From NCBI GenBank assembly GCA_020250175.1, contig JADCEN010000051.1, positions 1 through 64,000 of the forward strand: a DNA stretch of 64,000 nt. The letters are read 5' to 3'. This DNA is from Rhodobacter sp. Its GTDB lineage: Bacteria; Pseudomonadota; Alphaproteobacteria; Rhodobacterales; Rhodobacteraceae. The first letter of the stretch is position 1; each line of letters begins with the position of its first letter. A program made the translations under genes and the position numbers. This document shows positions 8,994 through 18,406 of the stretch, piece after piece. The notes below the pieces were generated by a model. That model searched no databases and was not told where the DNA came from. It saw nothing but the letters and a program-made list of their open reading frames with translations.

Positions 8994-9921
8994 CGCGCCT
9001 TCCCTGACCGTCATGCCCTTTGGCATTCCGTCAGATGCCGAAGCCGCCTTTGCGCGGTACGAGGCGATCCGCCCGCGTCTGCCGGTGGCGCGCCATGCGG
9101 CACAATCGGTGCGGGTGGCCTCGCTGGAAGAGGTGGCAGACCAGGTTGACGGCTTCCTGCTGGATGCCTTTGGCGTGCTGAATGTGGGCGAAACGGCGAT
9201 CCCCGGCGCAGTCGCGCGGCTGGCCAGCCTGCGGGCACGGGGCAAGAAGCTGGTCGTGCTGACGAATGCCGCAAGCTACACAAGGCAACAGCTTCTGGCC
9301 AAATATCACCGGCTTGGCTTTGACTTCACCGCCGATGAGGTTGTCGCTTCGCGCGATGTCGCCGTGGCCAGGCTGGAAGGAATTGCCGGGGGGGCCACCT
9401 GGGCCGCCATTTCGGCGGCGGGGGATACCTTTGCCGACATCCCCGCCAGGGTGCTGGACGCAGTATCTGATCCGCGCGCCTTTCGGGATGCGGATGCATT
9501 TCTTTTCCTGTCCACGGCCCGCTGGTCGCCCGTGCTGCAACGCCAGCTTCAGGCCGCGTTGCAGAACAAACCCCGCCCCCTTGTGATTGCCAACCCCGAT
9601 CTGGTCGCCCCGCGCGAAGGTGGCCTGACGCTGGAACCGGGCCTGTTCGGCCATGATCTTGCCGACCGGCTGCGGGTTGAGGCGCATTGGTTCGGCAAAC
9701 CCTTCCCCGAGGCGTTTTTCGAAGGCATCGCGCGCACGGGGCTTGCACCTGACCGGCTGGCGATGGTGGGCGACACCTTGCACACCGATGTGCTGGGCGG
9801 TGCCGCCGCCGGGTGCCGCAGCGTTCTTGTCACGGATCACGGGCTTTTTGCCGGGTGCGACACCGGGCCGTTCATTTCGGCATCGGGGATCACGCCGGAC
9901 TTCATCCTCGGCAGCATATAG
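8986..9921 (+). CDS. HAD-superfamily class IIA phosphatase
   Basis: This 311-residue hydrolase of the NagD-like class IIA group probably removes phosphate from a small sugar phosphate. Motif I is DGFLLDAFGVLN near residue 55, motif II is VVLTNA, and motifs III/IV are FGKPFPEAF and MVGDTLHTDVLGG. The start used is a GTG at 8986 overlapping the SDR gene; ATG at 9013 would remove nine residues without touching a domain. It is the last gene of the rightward operon and converges on cmk. A phosphatase beside a kinase and dehydrogenases suggests repair or disposal of a dead-end phosphate. Confidence 0.85.
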   Translation: MSDAPSLTVMPFGIPSDAEAAFARYEAIRPRLPVARHAAQSVRVASLEEVADQVDGFLLDAFGVLNVGETAIPGAVARLASLRARGKKLVVLTNAASYTRQQLLAKYHRLGFDFTADEVVASRDVAVARLEGIAGGATWAAISAAGDTFADIPARVLDAVSDPRAFRDADAFLFLSTARWSPVLQRQLQAALQNKPRPLVIANPDLVAPREGGLTLEPGLFGHDLADRLRVEAHWFGKPFPEAFFEGIARTGLAPDRLAMVGDTLHTDVLGGAAAGCRSVLVTDHGLFAGCDTGPFISASGITPDFILGSI

Positions 9922-9987
9922 CCGTTCTGCCCTGTGAACCGGGCGCGCTTGCCGGTCCCGGTCCGGCCTGCGCCGTTCCCGGTGCCG

Positions 9988-10587
9988 TCAGGCGCTGCGG
10001 GCCGTCGCCAGCCTGTCGGCGACAAGGTTGATGGCACGGGCCACGGCGGCATCTATCGACAGGTCGGATGTGTCGATCACCTCGGCATCCGTCGCCCTGC
10101 GCAGCGGCGATGTCGCGCGGCCCATGTCGCGGGCGTCGCGCTCCATTACCTCGGCCAGCACCTGCGCCTCGTCCCCGCCCAGTTCCAGCCAGCGGCGGCG
10201 GGCGCGCACCTGCGGGGTGGCGGTGACATAGAGTTTCACCTCGGCCTCGGGGCAGACCACGGTGCCGATATCGCGCCCGTCCAGCACCGCGCCGCCTTCG
10301 GCACGGGCAAAGCGGCGCTGGAACCGGATCAGCGCCGCGCGCACCGCCGGATCAGCCGCCACACGGCTGGCCGCCTGCCCCGCTTCCAGGGATCGCAGGC
10401 CGGGGCGGGCCAGATCTTCGGGCGAAACTGCATGTGCCGCCGCCACCGGATCACCGCCCATGGCCGCCACGGCGCGGTACAGCAACCCGGTGTCAAGATG
10501 CGCAAAGCCGAAATGCGCGGCCACGGCACGGCTGAGCGTGCCCTTGCCTGCCGCCGCAGGCCCGTCGATTGCCACGGTAAAGATCAC
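9988..10587 (-). CDS. cmk: Cytidylate kinase
   Basis: This 199-residue enzyme phosphorylates CMP and dCMP with ATP in nucleotide metabolism. The P-loop [16 protein letters not shown] begins at about residue 7, followed by [23 protein letters not shown] and the lid/CMP-binding segment [17 protein letters not shown], all conserved in Cmk. The GTG at 10587 is taken as the start because the product then begins right before the first strand ([10 protein letters not shown]). It is slightly shorter than Cmk of enteric bacteria. The usual neighbours aroA and rpsA are not adjacent, so it stands as a housekeeping gene between two catabolic clusters. Confidence 0.93.
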   Translation of the reverse strand: MIFTVAIDGPAAAGKGTLSRAVAAHFGFAHLDTGLLYRAVAAMGGDPVAAAHAVSPEDLARPGLRSLEAGQAASRVAADPAVRAALIRFQRRFARAEGGAVLDGRDIGTVVCPEAEVKLYVTATPQVRARRRWLELGGDEAQVLAEVMERDARDMGRATSPLRRATDAEVIDTSDLSIDAAVARAINLVADRLATARSA

Positions 10588-11082
10588 GCCCTGCCCCGCC
10601 GCTGCCCGATGCAGCCGAACGGTGTTGCCTGACCCAGCCCCCCTTGTCAAACAGGGATGGGGCAAAGTCAGCACGGCGGATGCCATGGCCCGCGCGGTCA
10701 TCGCCGCCGGGCTGCCGTGTGTGCCGGGAAAACTGTCAGGCCGGTGCGGGACCATGCCGGGGCTGTTCCGGGGACAATCACCGGATCACGGCGTGCCGAC
10801 GACATTCTGCGGGATGCCGGTGCCCTGCATCGCTACCGGACGGGCGATGCCTTTGCTTGCCGACAGGGCGCAACGCATCGGCCAGGGCAACCCGTCCGGC
10901 CGTCCGCAAGGGCACCCGGTGCCGGAAAGGCCGCAGGCTGATCTGCCCGCTGCACGACAGCGCGATGGTCGGGCCATCCGCCCATGCCGCAGCGCGGATC
11001 GGGACCCATCACCGCAACAGCAACAGCCGCAGGTCGCCTGCGGGCGACGGGGCAGCCTGCTGCGGTTTCCCGCAGCGCGCCA
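10588..11082. other. Intergenic stretch without a recognised gene
   Basis: This roughly 495-base G+C-rich stretch lies between cmk and the BMP transporter operon. Open frames exist on both strands, but none has a recognisable motif, a convincing ribosome site or the codon pattern of its neighbours. It must hold the cmk promoter; a TTGACA on the minus strand lies around 10648-10653. I see nothing else definable. Confidence 0.5.
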
Positions 11083-12024
11083 TCAGCGCTCGCCGCGCCT
11101 GTAGGGCTGCATCAGCGCCTCGGGAACCCGGGCGCGTCTTGCGACCAGAACAAGCGCCACGATCGACAGGACGAACGGGGCCATCAGGAACAGCTGATAA
11201 GGCACCCCATCGACGACGGTTTGCAGCCGCAGCTGGAATGCATCGAAGAAGGCAAACAGCAAAGCCCCCAGAAGGGCCTTTCCGGGCCGCCACGACGCAA
11301 AGATCACCAATGCTATGCAGATCCAGCCCCGGCCCTGCACCAGCGAGGGGAAGAAGCTGTTGAAGGCGGCCATGGTCAGAAAGGCCCCGCCCAGCGCCAT
11401 CAGTCCGGAGCCTGCAACCACCGCGCCGATCCGCAACGCCTGGGGATTGAGGCCCTGTGCCTCGACAGCATGGGGATTTTCCCCCGTCATCCGCAGGGCC
11501 AGGCCAAGGGGCGTGCGCACCAGAACCCAGGCCACGACCGCAACGCATACAAGTGCCAGATATGTCGGGGCCATCTGCGAGAACAGAACTTCGCCCACAA
11601 ACGGCAGATCGGACAGTACCGGAATGTCCAGCGGCGCGAAGGCCGTGATCGTCGGGGGCAGATCGCCCACGTCAACCCAAAGACGATAGAGGAAATAGGA
11701 CAGGGACGACGCAAACAGGGTGATCCCCAAACCCGACACATGCTGCGACAGCCCGAGGGACACCGTCAGCAGCGCATGAAGAAGCCCGGCCAGCATTCCG
11801 GCCATCACCGCCAGCAGCAGGCCCGTCCACAGGTCTGCGCCCCAATAGACGGCCAGCCAGCCCACCATGGCACCCGCCGTCATGATGCCTTCGATCCCAA
11901 GGTTCAGCACCCCTGCCCTTTCGCACAGAAGGGCACCCAGAACCCCGAAGATCAACGGGGTGGCAATCCGCAACACGGCGGCCCACAGGCTTGCGCTTGT
12001 CAGGATGTCGAGCGCTTCGCTCAT
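11083..12024 (-). CDS. BMP-type (nucleoside-like) ABC transporter permease 2
   Basis: This 313-residue inner-membrane permease resembles the second permease of Bmp/NupQ-like and RbsC-related importers. The N-terminal block TPLIFGVLGALLCERAGVLNLGIEGIM is diagnostic of this group, followed by about eight hydrophobic segments. The start at 12024 overlaps the stop of the partner permease by ATGA. It is the last gene of the leftward operon. Known members import nucleosides or purine-like compounds, which agrees with the linked amidohydrolase. Confidence 0.9.
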   Translation of the reverse strand: MSEALDILTSASLWAAVLRIATPLIFGVLGALLCERAGVLNLGIEGIMTAGAMVGWLAVYWGADLWTGLLLAVMAGMLAGLLHALLTVSLGLSQHVSGLGITLFASSLSYFLYRLWVDVGDLPPTITAFAPLDIPVLSDLPFVGEVLFSQMAPTYLALVCVAVVAWVLVRTPLGLALRMTGENPHAVEAQGLNPQALRIGAVVAGSGLMALGGAFLTMAAFNSFFPSLVQGRGWICIALVIFASWRPGKALLGALLFAFFDAFQLRLQTVVDGVPYQLFLMAPFVLSIVALVLVARRARVPEALMQPYRRGER

Positions 12025-13070
12025 CGGCGCACCCGGTATGTGGTGAACAGCAGGGCCGTCAGCATCGCCAGAAGCGATACGGACATGATGACATCTGCAA
12101 TGAAACTGGGAACCCCGGTGGCGCGGCTCATGGCATCGGCCCCGACAAAGACCGTGGCCACAAAGACGGCGGCACCTACCACCCCCACGGGATGCAGCGC
12201 TGCCAGCATCGCCACCACAATCCCCGCATAGCCAAAACCCGGTGACAGGGTGGTGGTGACATACCCCGTCGGGCCAAGCACCTCGATCGATCCTGCCAGC
12301 CCCGCCAGGCCACCCGACAGGCAGGCAACCAGCATCAGCGTCCGGCCAAGGGGCACCCCCGCAAAGGCCGCAGCGCGGGCATTCAGCCCGGCAGCACGCG
12401 CTTCGGCACCAAAGACCGTGCGCATCTGCACGACCCAGACCACAGCCACCGCCAGCAATGCCACCAGCAGGCCCACATGCAGCCGCGAGCGGGGGACCAG
12501 ATCCGGCAGCCTCAGACCCGCCGCCACCGGAACGGATTGCGGCCATCCAAAGGCCATCGGGTCTTTCAGCGGGCCTTCCACCATCAGACCGACAAACAGA
12601 ATGACGATGAAATTCATCAAAAGCGTGGTCACCACCTCGTCCACGCCGAAGCGCAGCCGCAGCAGCGCAGGCCCTGCCAGCAGCGCGGCACCTGCGGCCA
12701 TGCTGGCCACCATCAGCAGCGCCACGGCCAGCGGGGCGGGCAGACCGCCTGTCATGCTGTGCCCCAGACCCGCCGTCACCAGCGCCCCCATGTAAAGCTG
12801 CCCCTCGCCGCCGATGTTCCACAGCCGCGCGCGAAAGGCGACCGCCGCCGCAAGCCCGGTCAGGATCAGCGGCGTCGCGCGGGTGAAGGTCTCGGTCACG
12901 GCCAGGCGGGAGCCATAGGCCCCGCGCAGCATCTCGGCATAGGCGGTCAGCGGGCTGACCCCCGCCGCCACGATCAGGCCCGCACAGAGCGCAAGCGACA
13001 CAAGGATGGCAGCAAAGGGGGCGACAAGCAGGGCCGGAACCGACACGTCGGCGCGCCGTTCAAACCGCAT
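12021..13070 (-). CDS. BMP-type ABC transporter permease 1
   Basis: This 349-residue permease is the partner of the one encoded at 11083-12024. It has about nine hydrophobic segments and the family block FRARLWNIGGEGQLYMGAL near residue 80, plus FGVDEVVTTLLMNFI. The start at 13070 is chosen because GGGAGGTGCG lies a few bases upstream, although an in-frame ATG occurs at 13088; either way it overlaps the end of the ATPase gene. Together the two permeases form the channel of a nucleoside or nucleobase-type importer. Confidence 0.9.
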   Translation of the reverse strand: MRFERRADVSVPALLVAPFAAILVSLALCAGLIVAAGVSPLTAYAEMLRGAYGSRLAVTETFTRATPLILTGLAAAVAFRARLWNIGGEGQLYMGALVTAGLGHSMTGGLPAPLAVALLMVASMAAGAALLAGPALLRLRFGVDEVVTTLLMNFIVILFVGLMVEGPLKDPMAFGWPQSVPVAAGLRLPDLVPRSRLHVGLLVALLAVAVVWVVQMRTVFGAEARAAGLNARAAAFAGVPLGRTLMLVACLSGGLAGLAGSIEVLGPTGYVTTTLSPGFGYAGIVVAMLAALHPVGVVGAAVFVATVFVGADAMSRATGVPSFIADVIMSVSLLAMLTALLFTTYRVRR

Positions 13071-14580
13071 CGCGCACCTCCCAGACACCGGCCATCATCA
13101 GGCCCAGCGTGCGGGCATCGGCCCGGTCGGCAGGCACGGGCTGCGACAGGCGTCCCTTCACGATGGCCTGGATGCGGTCCGACAGGCCGGCCGCCTCTTC
13201 CAGGTCTTCCGAGATCAGCAGGATCGCCGCCCCCCCGGCGCGCGCTGCCAGCAATTCGGCATGCACCGCAGCAATGGCACCCTCGTCCAGACCGCGCGTG
13301 GGCTGATTGGCCAGAAGGAACCCCGGCTGCGCCGCAAGATTGCGGCCCAGGATCAGCTTTTGCATGTTCCCGCCCGACAGCAGCCGCGTCCGTGTTTCGG
13401 GGCCCGCCCCGCGAATATCGAACCGGTCGATCAGCCGGGCGGCACAGGCCCGCGCCTCGGCCCGCCGCACGAAGCCAAAGCGCGATAAACGGGGGGTGCG
13501 CAACCGTTCCAGCACAGCATTTTCCCAGACCGGAAGATCGCCCACCACCCCTTCCGCATGGCGGTCCTCGGGGACCCGGCCGATGCCAAGCCGGATCAGA
13601 TCGCGCGGCGACAGGCGGGTAATGTCCCGGCCCCGCAGGGTCAGCGTGCCGGACTGGGGCCGCGCAAGCCCGGACAGGACACGGCCGAGGCTGGCCTGAC
13701 CGTTTCCCGACACGCCGACAATGCCCAGAATCTCGCCTTCGCAAACGGTGAAATCCGCCGCATCGAGGCCGCGTTTTCCGCCGTCGGTCACCGTCAGCCC
13801 CCGGGCCTGCAGCACGGGTTTGCCGGTGGCATGCGCAGTGCGGCGGGGCCGGACGACCTGACGCCCCACCATCAGCTCTGCCAGGTCTGCCGGGCTTGTG
13901 GATGCTGTCCGGCGTTCGGCCACCACCTTGCCGCCGCGCAGGACCACAACGCGGTCCGACGCCGCCATGACCTCGTGCAGCTTGTGGCTGATGAACAGGA
14001 TCGAAAGCCCGCCCGCCGTCATGCCGCGCAGGGTGGCGAACAGCTGCTCGGCCTCGGGGCGGGCCAGGACCGCCGTCGGTTCGTCCAGGATAAGGATGCG
14101 CGCCTTGCGGTACAGCGCCTTGACGATCTCGACCCGTTGGCGCTCGCCCACGGACAGGTCGCCCACCCGTGCATCGGGATTGACCGGAAGGCCGAAGGTC
14201 CGCGCGATGCCAAGAATCTCTGCCCGCGCTGCGGCGCTGCGGCTGTCGGGCCGCCACAGCGGTTCGGACCCGATGATGATGTTTTCCAGAACGCTCAGGT
14301 TGGCCGCCAGCGTGAAATGCTGGTGCACCATGCCCACCCCGGCGGCGATGGCCGCGCGCGGCATCCCCGGGGGCAGCACCTTGCCGCTGACCAGAACCTC
14401 GCCCGCATCGGCGGTGTAATGGCCGAACAGGATGTTCATGAGCGTGGTCTTGCCTGCGCCATTCTCGCCCAGAAGTGCCAGGATTTCGCCCTGGTTCAGG
14501 TGCAGCGTCACGTCCTCATTGGCCGTCAGTCCGCCAAAGCGCTTGGTGATCCGGTTGAGTTCAAGCACCCTTTGCATCAT
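13060..14580 (-). CDS. BMP-type ABC transporter ATPase with two ABC domains
   Basis: This 506-residue protein has two fused nucleotide-binding domains, as in RbsA, XylG and NupO. Domain 1 has Walker A GENGAGKTTLMN, signature LSVGERQRVEI and Walker B ILILDEPTAVL. Domain 2 has a degenerate Walker A, GVSGNGQASLG, and signature LLSGGNMQKLIL, the asymmetry usual in this family. The start at 14580 gives ATGA overlap with the amidase stop; a second ATG follows immediately at 14577. It lies in the middle of the operon and energises the two permeases downstream. Confidence 0.92.
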   Translation of the reverse strand: MMQRVLELNRITKRFGGLTANEDVTLHLNQGEILALLGENGAGKTTLMNILFGHYTADAGEVLVSGKVLPPGMPRAAIAAGVGMVHQHFTLAANLSVLENIIIGSEPLWRPDSRSAAARAEILGIARTFGLPVNPDARVGDLSVGERQRVEIVKALYRKARILILDEPTAVLARPEAEQLFATLRGMTAGGLSILFISHKLHEVMAASDRVVVLRGGKVVAERRTASTSPADLAELMVGRQVVRPRRTAHATGKPVLQARGLTVTDGGKRGLDAADFTVCEGEILGIVGVSGNGQASLGRVLSGLARPQSGTLTLRGRDITRLSPRDLIRLGIGRVPEDRHAEGVVGDLPVWENAVLERLRTPRLSRFGFVRRAEARACAARLIDRFDIRGAGPETRTRLLSGGNMQKLILGRNLAAQPGFLLANQPTRGLDEGAIAAVHAELLAARAGGAAILLISEDLEEAAGLSDRIQAIVKGRLSQPVPADRADARTLGLMMAGVWEVRDAV

Positions 14581-15923
14581 GGATGCCCCGCAATCGGCGC
14601 AGGAAAGGCCAGCGGCGGGGCCAGCGCGGCCAGCCGCGCGCCCAAAGCCAGAAGCGCAAGGTCAGACCCGACCGGCCCCATCAGCTGCACGCCCAGCGGC
14701 AGCCCCGCCGCGTCGGTTCCAAACGGCAGCACCAGCGCCGGACATCCGGCCACATTGGCCAATGCGGCGTTCGGGGCCACGGCCTCCATCTGCGCGAAAT
14801 GCGCCGCCGGATCGGCCCGCGTCATGTCAAAGGCCCCCGCGACCGGCGCGGGGCCAGAGAGCACCGGCGACAGCAGCACATCGATCCGCTCGAACATCTG
14901 CCAGACGATACCGGAAAGCTGCGCCATCTCGCGGCTTGCCGCGAACAGGTCTGTCGCGGGCAGCGTGCGGCCCTGGGCGGCAATGGCGGCCGCGAGGGGC
15001 GAAAGCCCGTCATCCGAAACCCCCATCGACGCCGTCCATTCGGCAACGGAAGCGGTCAGAACCATCTGGGCAAGCCGCGCGGCGGCTGCGCCCCAGGCAT
15101 CGGGTGCCGGCCGGTCTTCAACCTGCGCGCCCAGCGTTTCAAGCACCAGCGCCGCAGTGCGCGCCGCCGCCCTCTGGTCGGCACCGCACCGGTCAGGCAG
15201 GCACAGCGACACCGTTACGGGGGGTGAAAACGCCGTCGGACCCTGCGCGCCACGGGCGGCCTGCGCCTGCCCCGACACAAGGCGAAACGCCGTCGTCACG
15301 TCGCGCACAGACCGGGCCAGCACAAGTTCGGACGCCAGCCCCATCAGGTGGTTGCCAAAGTCCGGCCCCCCCGGCACGGCCCCGCGCGAAGGCTTCAGCC
15401 CCACCAGCCCGCAACAGGCCGCCGGCACCCGGATTGACCCGGCCGCGTCGGTGGCATGGGCAATCGCCACCAGCCCGCCGGCAACCGCCGCCGCCGCCCC
15501 GCCCGACGAGCCGCCCGGCGACAGGCGGCGGTCAAAGGGATTGCGCGCCGGATCAGAGGTAAGCGCCAGCCCGAATTCGGGAACGGTCGTCAGGCCGAAG
15601 GGCACCAGCCCCCCGCCCCGAAAGCAGCGGAACAGCGCGCTGTCGCGGTCGGGGTCCGACAGACGGCGGCGCAGTGCCGCCGAGCCACCCGCCGTTGCCA
15701 GGCCCTTTGCCGCCGAACCCAGATCCTTGCCCAGAAACGGGACACCCGCGAACGGACCGGGGCCGGGGTCCTGCGCGCCGGTGCGACCCATGTCCGGATC
15801 ACAGCGGGCCACCGCACCCAGGCTGACATCCCTTGCGATGGCGGCAAGTGCAGCCTCCATCACCGCCGGGGCAGTCACCTGCCCCGAAGCGATGCACGCC
15901 GCAAGAGAGGTCGCATCCTGCAC
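14577..15923 (-). CDS. Amidase (amidase signature family)
   Basis: This 448-residue hydrolase of the amidase signature family cleaves a carboxamide to the acid and ammonia. The Ser-cisSer-Lys triad can be placed: lysine in FLGKDLG near residue 68, the glycine/serine-rich LSPGGSSGGAAAAVAGG near 140, and nucleophile serine in DAAGSIRVPAACCG near 160. It begins with GTG at 15923, six bases after the binding-protein gene, and overlaps the ATPase gene. With the cytosine-deaminase-like enzyme it suggests breakdown of an imported nitrogen heterocycle or ureide. AtzE-like 1-carboxybiuret hydrolases belong to the same family, but nothing here proves that activity. Confidence 0.85.
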   Translation of the reverse strand: MQDATSLAACIASGQVTAPAVMEAALAAIARDVSLGAVARCDPDMGRTGAQDPGPGPFAGVPFLGKDLGSAAKGLATAGGSAALRRRLSDPDRDSALFRCFRGGGLVPFGLTTVPEFGLALTSDPARNPFDRRLSPGGSSGGAAAAVAGGLVAIAHATDAAGSIRVPAACCGLVGLKPSRGAVPGGPDFGNHLMGLASELVLARSVRDVTTAFRLVSGQAQAARGAQGPTAFSPPVTVSLCLPDRCGADQRAAARTAALVLETLGAQVEDRPAPDAWGAAAARLAQMVLTASVAEWTASMGVSDDGLSPLAAAIAAQGRTLPATDLFAASREMAQLSGIVWQMFERIDVLLSPVLSGPAPVAGAFDMTRADPAAHFAQMEAVAPNAALANVAGCPALVLPFGTDAAGLPLGVQLMGPVGSDLALLALGARLAALAPPLAFPAPIAGHP

Positions 15924-15929
15924 CCCGGC

Positions 15930-16913
15930 TCAGGCGGGCTCGTTCGCGTCGATCGGCACTTCGAAGGTGCCTGCCGCTATTGCCGCCCGCTTGGCTTCCA
16001 TTGCGGGCACGGCATCGGCAGGGACCTCGCCTGCCACGAAGATCAGTTCGTTGCCGCCGTATTTCATGAAGGAATACCCGGTATAGTCCCGGCCTACCGG
16101 TTTGCCCGCGACCACATCTGCCACGATGGCATCAATCGTGGGGCCAAAATTCCAGATCGCATTGGCAAAGACCGTGCCGGGATAGCGTGGCGTATAGTCG
16201 ATCAGCGACCCGATGGCCTTCACGCCGCGCTCCTGCGCGCCGTCGGCCGTGCCGATCCGTTCCCCGAACAGAACATCCGCACCGCCATCGATCTGTGCCA
16301 CGGCGGCTTCCTTTGCCTTGGCGGGGTCGAACCAGGCCCCGATGAATCCGTTCAGGAACCTGGCATCGGGGTTCACTTCCTTCACGCCCATCCGGTACGC
16401 ATTGATCAGCAGGTTGACCTCGGGAATGGGATAGCCGCCGACCGATCCGAAGGTGTTCGACTTGGACATCCTGCCTGCGAGCATGCCGGCCAGATAGGCC
16501 GCCTCGTGGTTGCGGGTGCCGAAAACGCCGAAGTTATCCCCCTCGGGCCCGCCGGACGATCCCATCAGGAAGGCAACTTGCGGGTAATCGGCAGCAACGG
16601 CCCGTGCCTCGGCCTCGACGGCATAGCTTTCGCCCCAGATCAGGTTTGCGCCGCCTTCGGCATATTCGCGCATCGCCCGCGGATAATCGGTTGCAGCCAC
16701 GCCTTCGGAAAACTCGTAGGTGATCAGCCCGCTGGCAGCCGCCGCTTCGAGCGCGGAATGCACACGCGAGTTCCAGGCGTTTTCAACCGGCGAGGCATGG
16801 ATGCCGGCAACCTTGATCGCGGTCTGGGCGCTGGCGCGGCGCAGGTAGGCCGGCAAGGCCAGCGTGGCGGCAGCGCCCAGCAGAAGCTGGCGGCGGGAAG
16901 CGGTAAAGAGCAT
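15930..16913 (-). CDS. BMP-family periplasmic binding protein
   Basis: This 327-residue solute-binding protein of the BmpA/Med family feeds the importer encoded downstream. The N-terminus has twin arginines before a hydrophobic stretch (SRRQLLLGAAATLALP), a probable Tat-type signal with cleavage near ASA. Family blocks follow: YAEGGANLIWG, NEAAYLAGMLAG-like NHEAAYLAGMLAG, and DGGADVLFGERIGTADG. The start at 16913 is preferred over 16931 because AAGGA lies upstream at good distance. Binding proteins of this type bind purine nucleosides or related compounds. Confidence 0.88.
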   Translation of the reverse strand: MLFTASRRQLLLGAAATLALPAYLRRASAQTAIKVAGIHASPVENAWNSRVHSALEAAAASGLITYEFSEGVAATDYPRAMREYAEGGANLIWGESYAVEAEARAVAADYPQVAFLMGSSGGPEGDNFGVFGTRNHEAAYLAGMLAGRMSKSNTFGSVGGYPIPEVNLLINAYRMGVKEVNPDARFLNGFIGAWFDPAKAKEAAVAQIDGGADVLFGERIGTADGAQERGVKAIGSLIDYTPRYPGTVFANAIWNFGPTIDAIVADVVAGKPVGRDYTGYSFMKYGGNELIFVAGEVPADAVPAMEAKRAAIAAGTFEVPIDANEPA

Positions 16914-16952
16914 GGCAGCAGTCCTTTGCAAAGGGTGATGGGATGGGGTCGG

Positions 16953-18245
16953 TCAGTCTTCGGCAATCGGGGCATAAGACGCAGGGTCAAGGCTGTCTGG
17001 CCGCCCCGGCAGGGAAAGCTGTGCCACCCTGGGGGCGGTCTGCGCCAGTATCCTGCCGTTGCGGATCACGGCAAGGCGGGTCGCCTTCAGGCGCACCGCC
17101 TCGATCGGGTCGCGCGCCTGCAGCACCACCATCGTTGCCGGCCCGCCGACCCGCAGTGTCGGGTCGGGCAGGCCCATCGCCAGCGCCCCGTTCACCGTGA
17201 CCGAGCTAAAGGCCCAGGCCATCGCCCCGCGCGAGGTCATGGGAACGGCATGAACCGCCATATGGGCCACCTCGAGCATGTCAGCAGAGCCAAGCGGATA
17301 CCACGGGTCCATGGTGCAATCCTGCCCCAGCGCCACGTTCACGCCCGCCGCCCGCAATTCGGCCACCCGTGTCAGACCCCGGCGACGCGGATAGGTATCG
17401 GACCGGCCCTGCAGGGTAAGGTTGATCAAGGGGTTGGGCACGATATGCAGCCCCGCCTCGGCAATCAGCGGAATGAGCTTTGACGCATAGTAATTGTCCA
17501 TCGAATGCATCGATGTGCAATGCGAGCCGACGACACGCCCCTGCAGACCGAGGCGCACTGTTTCGGCTGCAAGCGTCTCGATGTGACGCGACATCGGATC
17601 ATCGCTTTCGTCGCAATGCAGATCGACCGGCAGACCCCGGTCGGCCGCAATCTCGCACAGGCGGCGCACCGACGCCGCGCCATCCTGCATCGTCCGTTCG
17701 AAATGCGGAATGCCGCCAACCACATCGACGCCCATGTCAAGGGCGCGCAGCAGGTTTGCCTCGGCATTGGGGCTGCGCAACAGGCCATCCTGCGGAAAGG
17801 CGACAAGCTGAAGATCGATATAGGGTGCAACACGCCTGCGCACCTCGATCAGGGCTTCGGCGGCGGTCAGACGGTCATCGCAGACATCCACATGCGTGCG
17901 GATCGCCAGAAGCCCCTGCGACACCGCCAGATCGCAATACCGCAGCGCCCGCTCCATCACCGCGTCGACCGTCAGAAGCGGCTTCAACTCGCCCCACAGG
18001 GCGATGCCTTCCAGCAGGGTGCCGGACTGGTTCAGCCGCGGCAAGCCGAGGCTTAAGGTGGCATCCATGTGAAAGTGCGGGTCCACGAAACCGGGCGCAA
18101 CCAGCCGCCCACCCGCCTCGATCACGCGGGCGCAAGCCGCGTCAATATGGGGCGCAATCCCGACAATCCGACCGTTCAGGATGCCGATGTCCGACCGGTC
18201 CTTCCGGTCAGGCAAACGGCCGGCCCGTATGATCAAATCCAGCAT
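16953..18245 (-). CDS. Cytosine deaminase-like amidohydrolase
   Basis: This 430-residue metal-dependent hydrolase of the CodA/AtzC branch probably deaminates or dechains a pyrimidine- or triazine-like ring. Metal ligands are visible: the HxH of VAPGFVDPHFHMD near residue 60, HCDESDD near 215, GSHCTSMHS near 247 and the aspartate of GQDCTMDPWYPLG near 315, where CodA has a similar DPWYPLG. It starts at 18245 after a divergent promoter region and is the first gene of the operon with the BMP transporter and amidase. Real cytosine deaminase activity is plausible, but an isopropylammelide-type or other ring substrate cannot be excluded. Confidence 0.8.
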   Translation of the reverse strand: MLDLIIRAGRLPDRKDRSDIGILNGRIVGIAPHIDAACARVIEAGGRLVAPGFVDPHFHMDATLSLGLPRLNQSGTLLEGIALWGELKPLLTVDAVMERALRYCDLAVSQGLLAIRTHVDVCDDRLTAAEALIEVRRRVAPYIDLQLVAFPQDGLLRSPNAEANLLRALDMGVDVVGGIPHFERTMQDGAASVRRLCEIAADRGLPVDLHCDESDDPMSRHIETLAAETVRLGLQGRVVGSHCTSMHSMDNYYASKLIPLIAEAGLHIVPNPLINLTLQGRSDTYPRRRGLTRVAELRAAGVNVALGQDCTMDPWYPLGSADMLEVAHMAVHAVPMTSRGAMAWAFSSVTVNGALAMGLPDPTLRVGGPATMVVLQARDPIEAVRLKATRLAVIRNGRILAQTAPRVAQLSLPGRPDSLDPASYAPIAED

Positions 18246-18310
18246 TCGGCACCCCATGACCGCCCGCCGCGCCGACCAGCAAACCCTGGCGAGCCCGGCC
18301 CTGCCGATCA

Positions 18311-18338
18311 CTGTTAGCATGATTTACCACCTGGTCAA
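18311..18338 (-). promoter_or_regulatory. Candidate promoter of the amidohydrolase-BMP operon
   Basis: Read leftward, TTGACC (reverse of 18333-18338) and TAACAG (reverse of 18311-18316) are separated by 16 bases. A short palindrome, ACCA-CC-TGGT at 18326-18335, overlaps the -35 and may be an operator. It lies about 65 bases upstream of the start at 18245. Confidence 0.4.
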
Positions 18339-18406
18339 TTTCTACTTTGCTGACCCGTTATGCGGCAAAGACGGACCGTCCCGGTCCTGGTGCGGAACGC
18401 CGCCTA

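Noticed and set aside
10644-11363. Rightward frame of about 240 codons between cmk and the BMP permease gene
   Set aside because: It is Arg/Cys/Ser-rich, runs antisense into the permease gene and has no motif; treated as non-coding.
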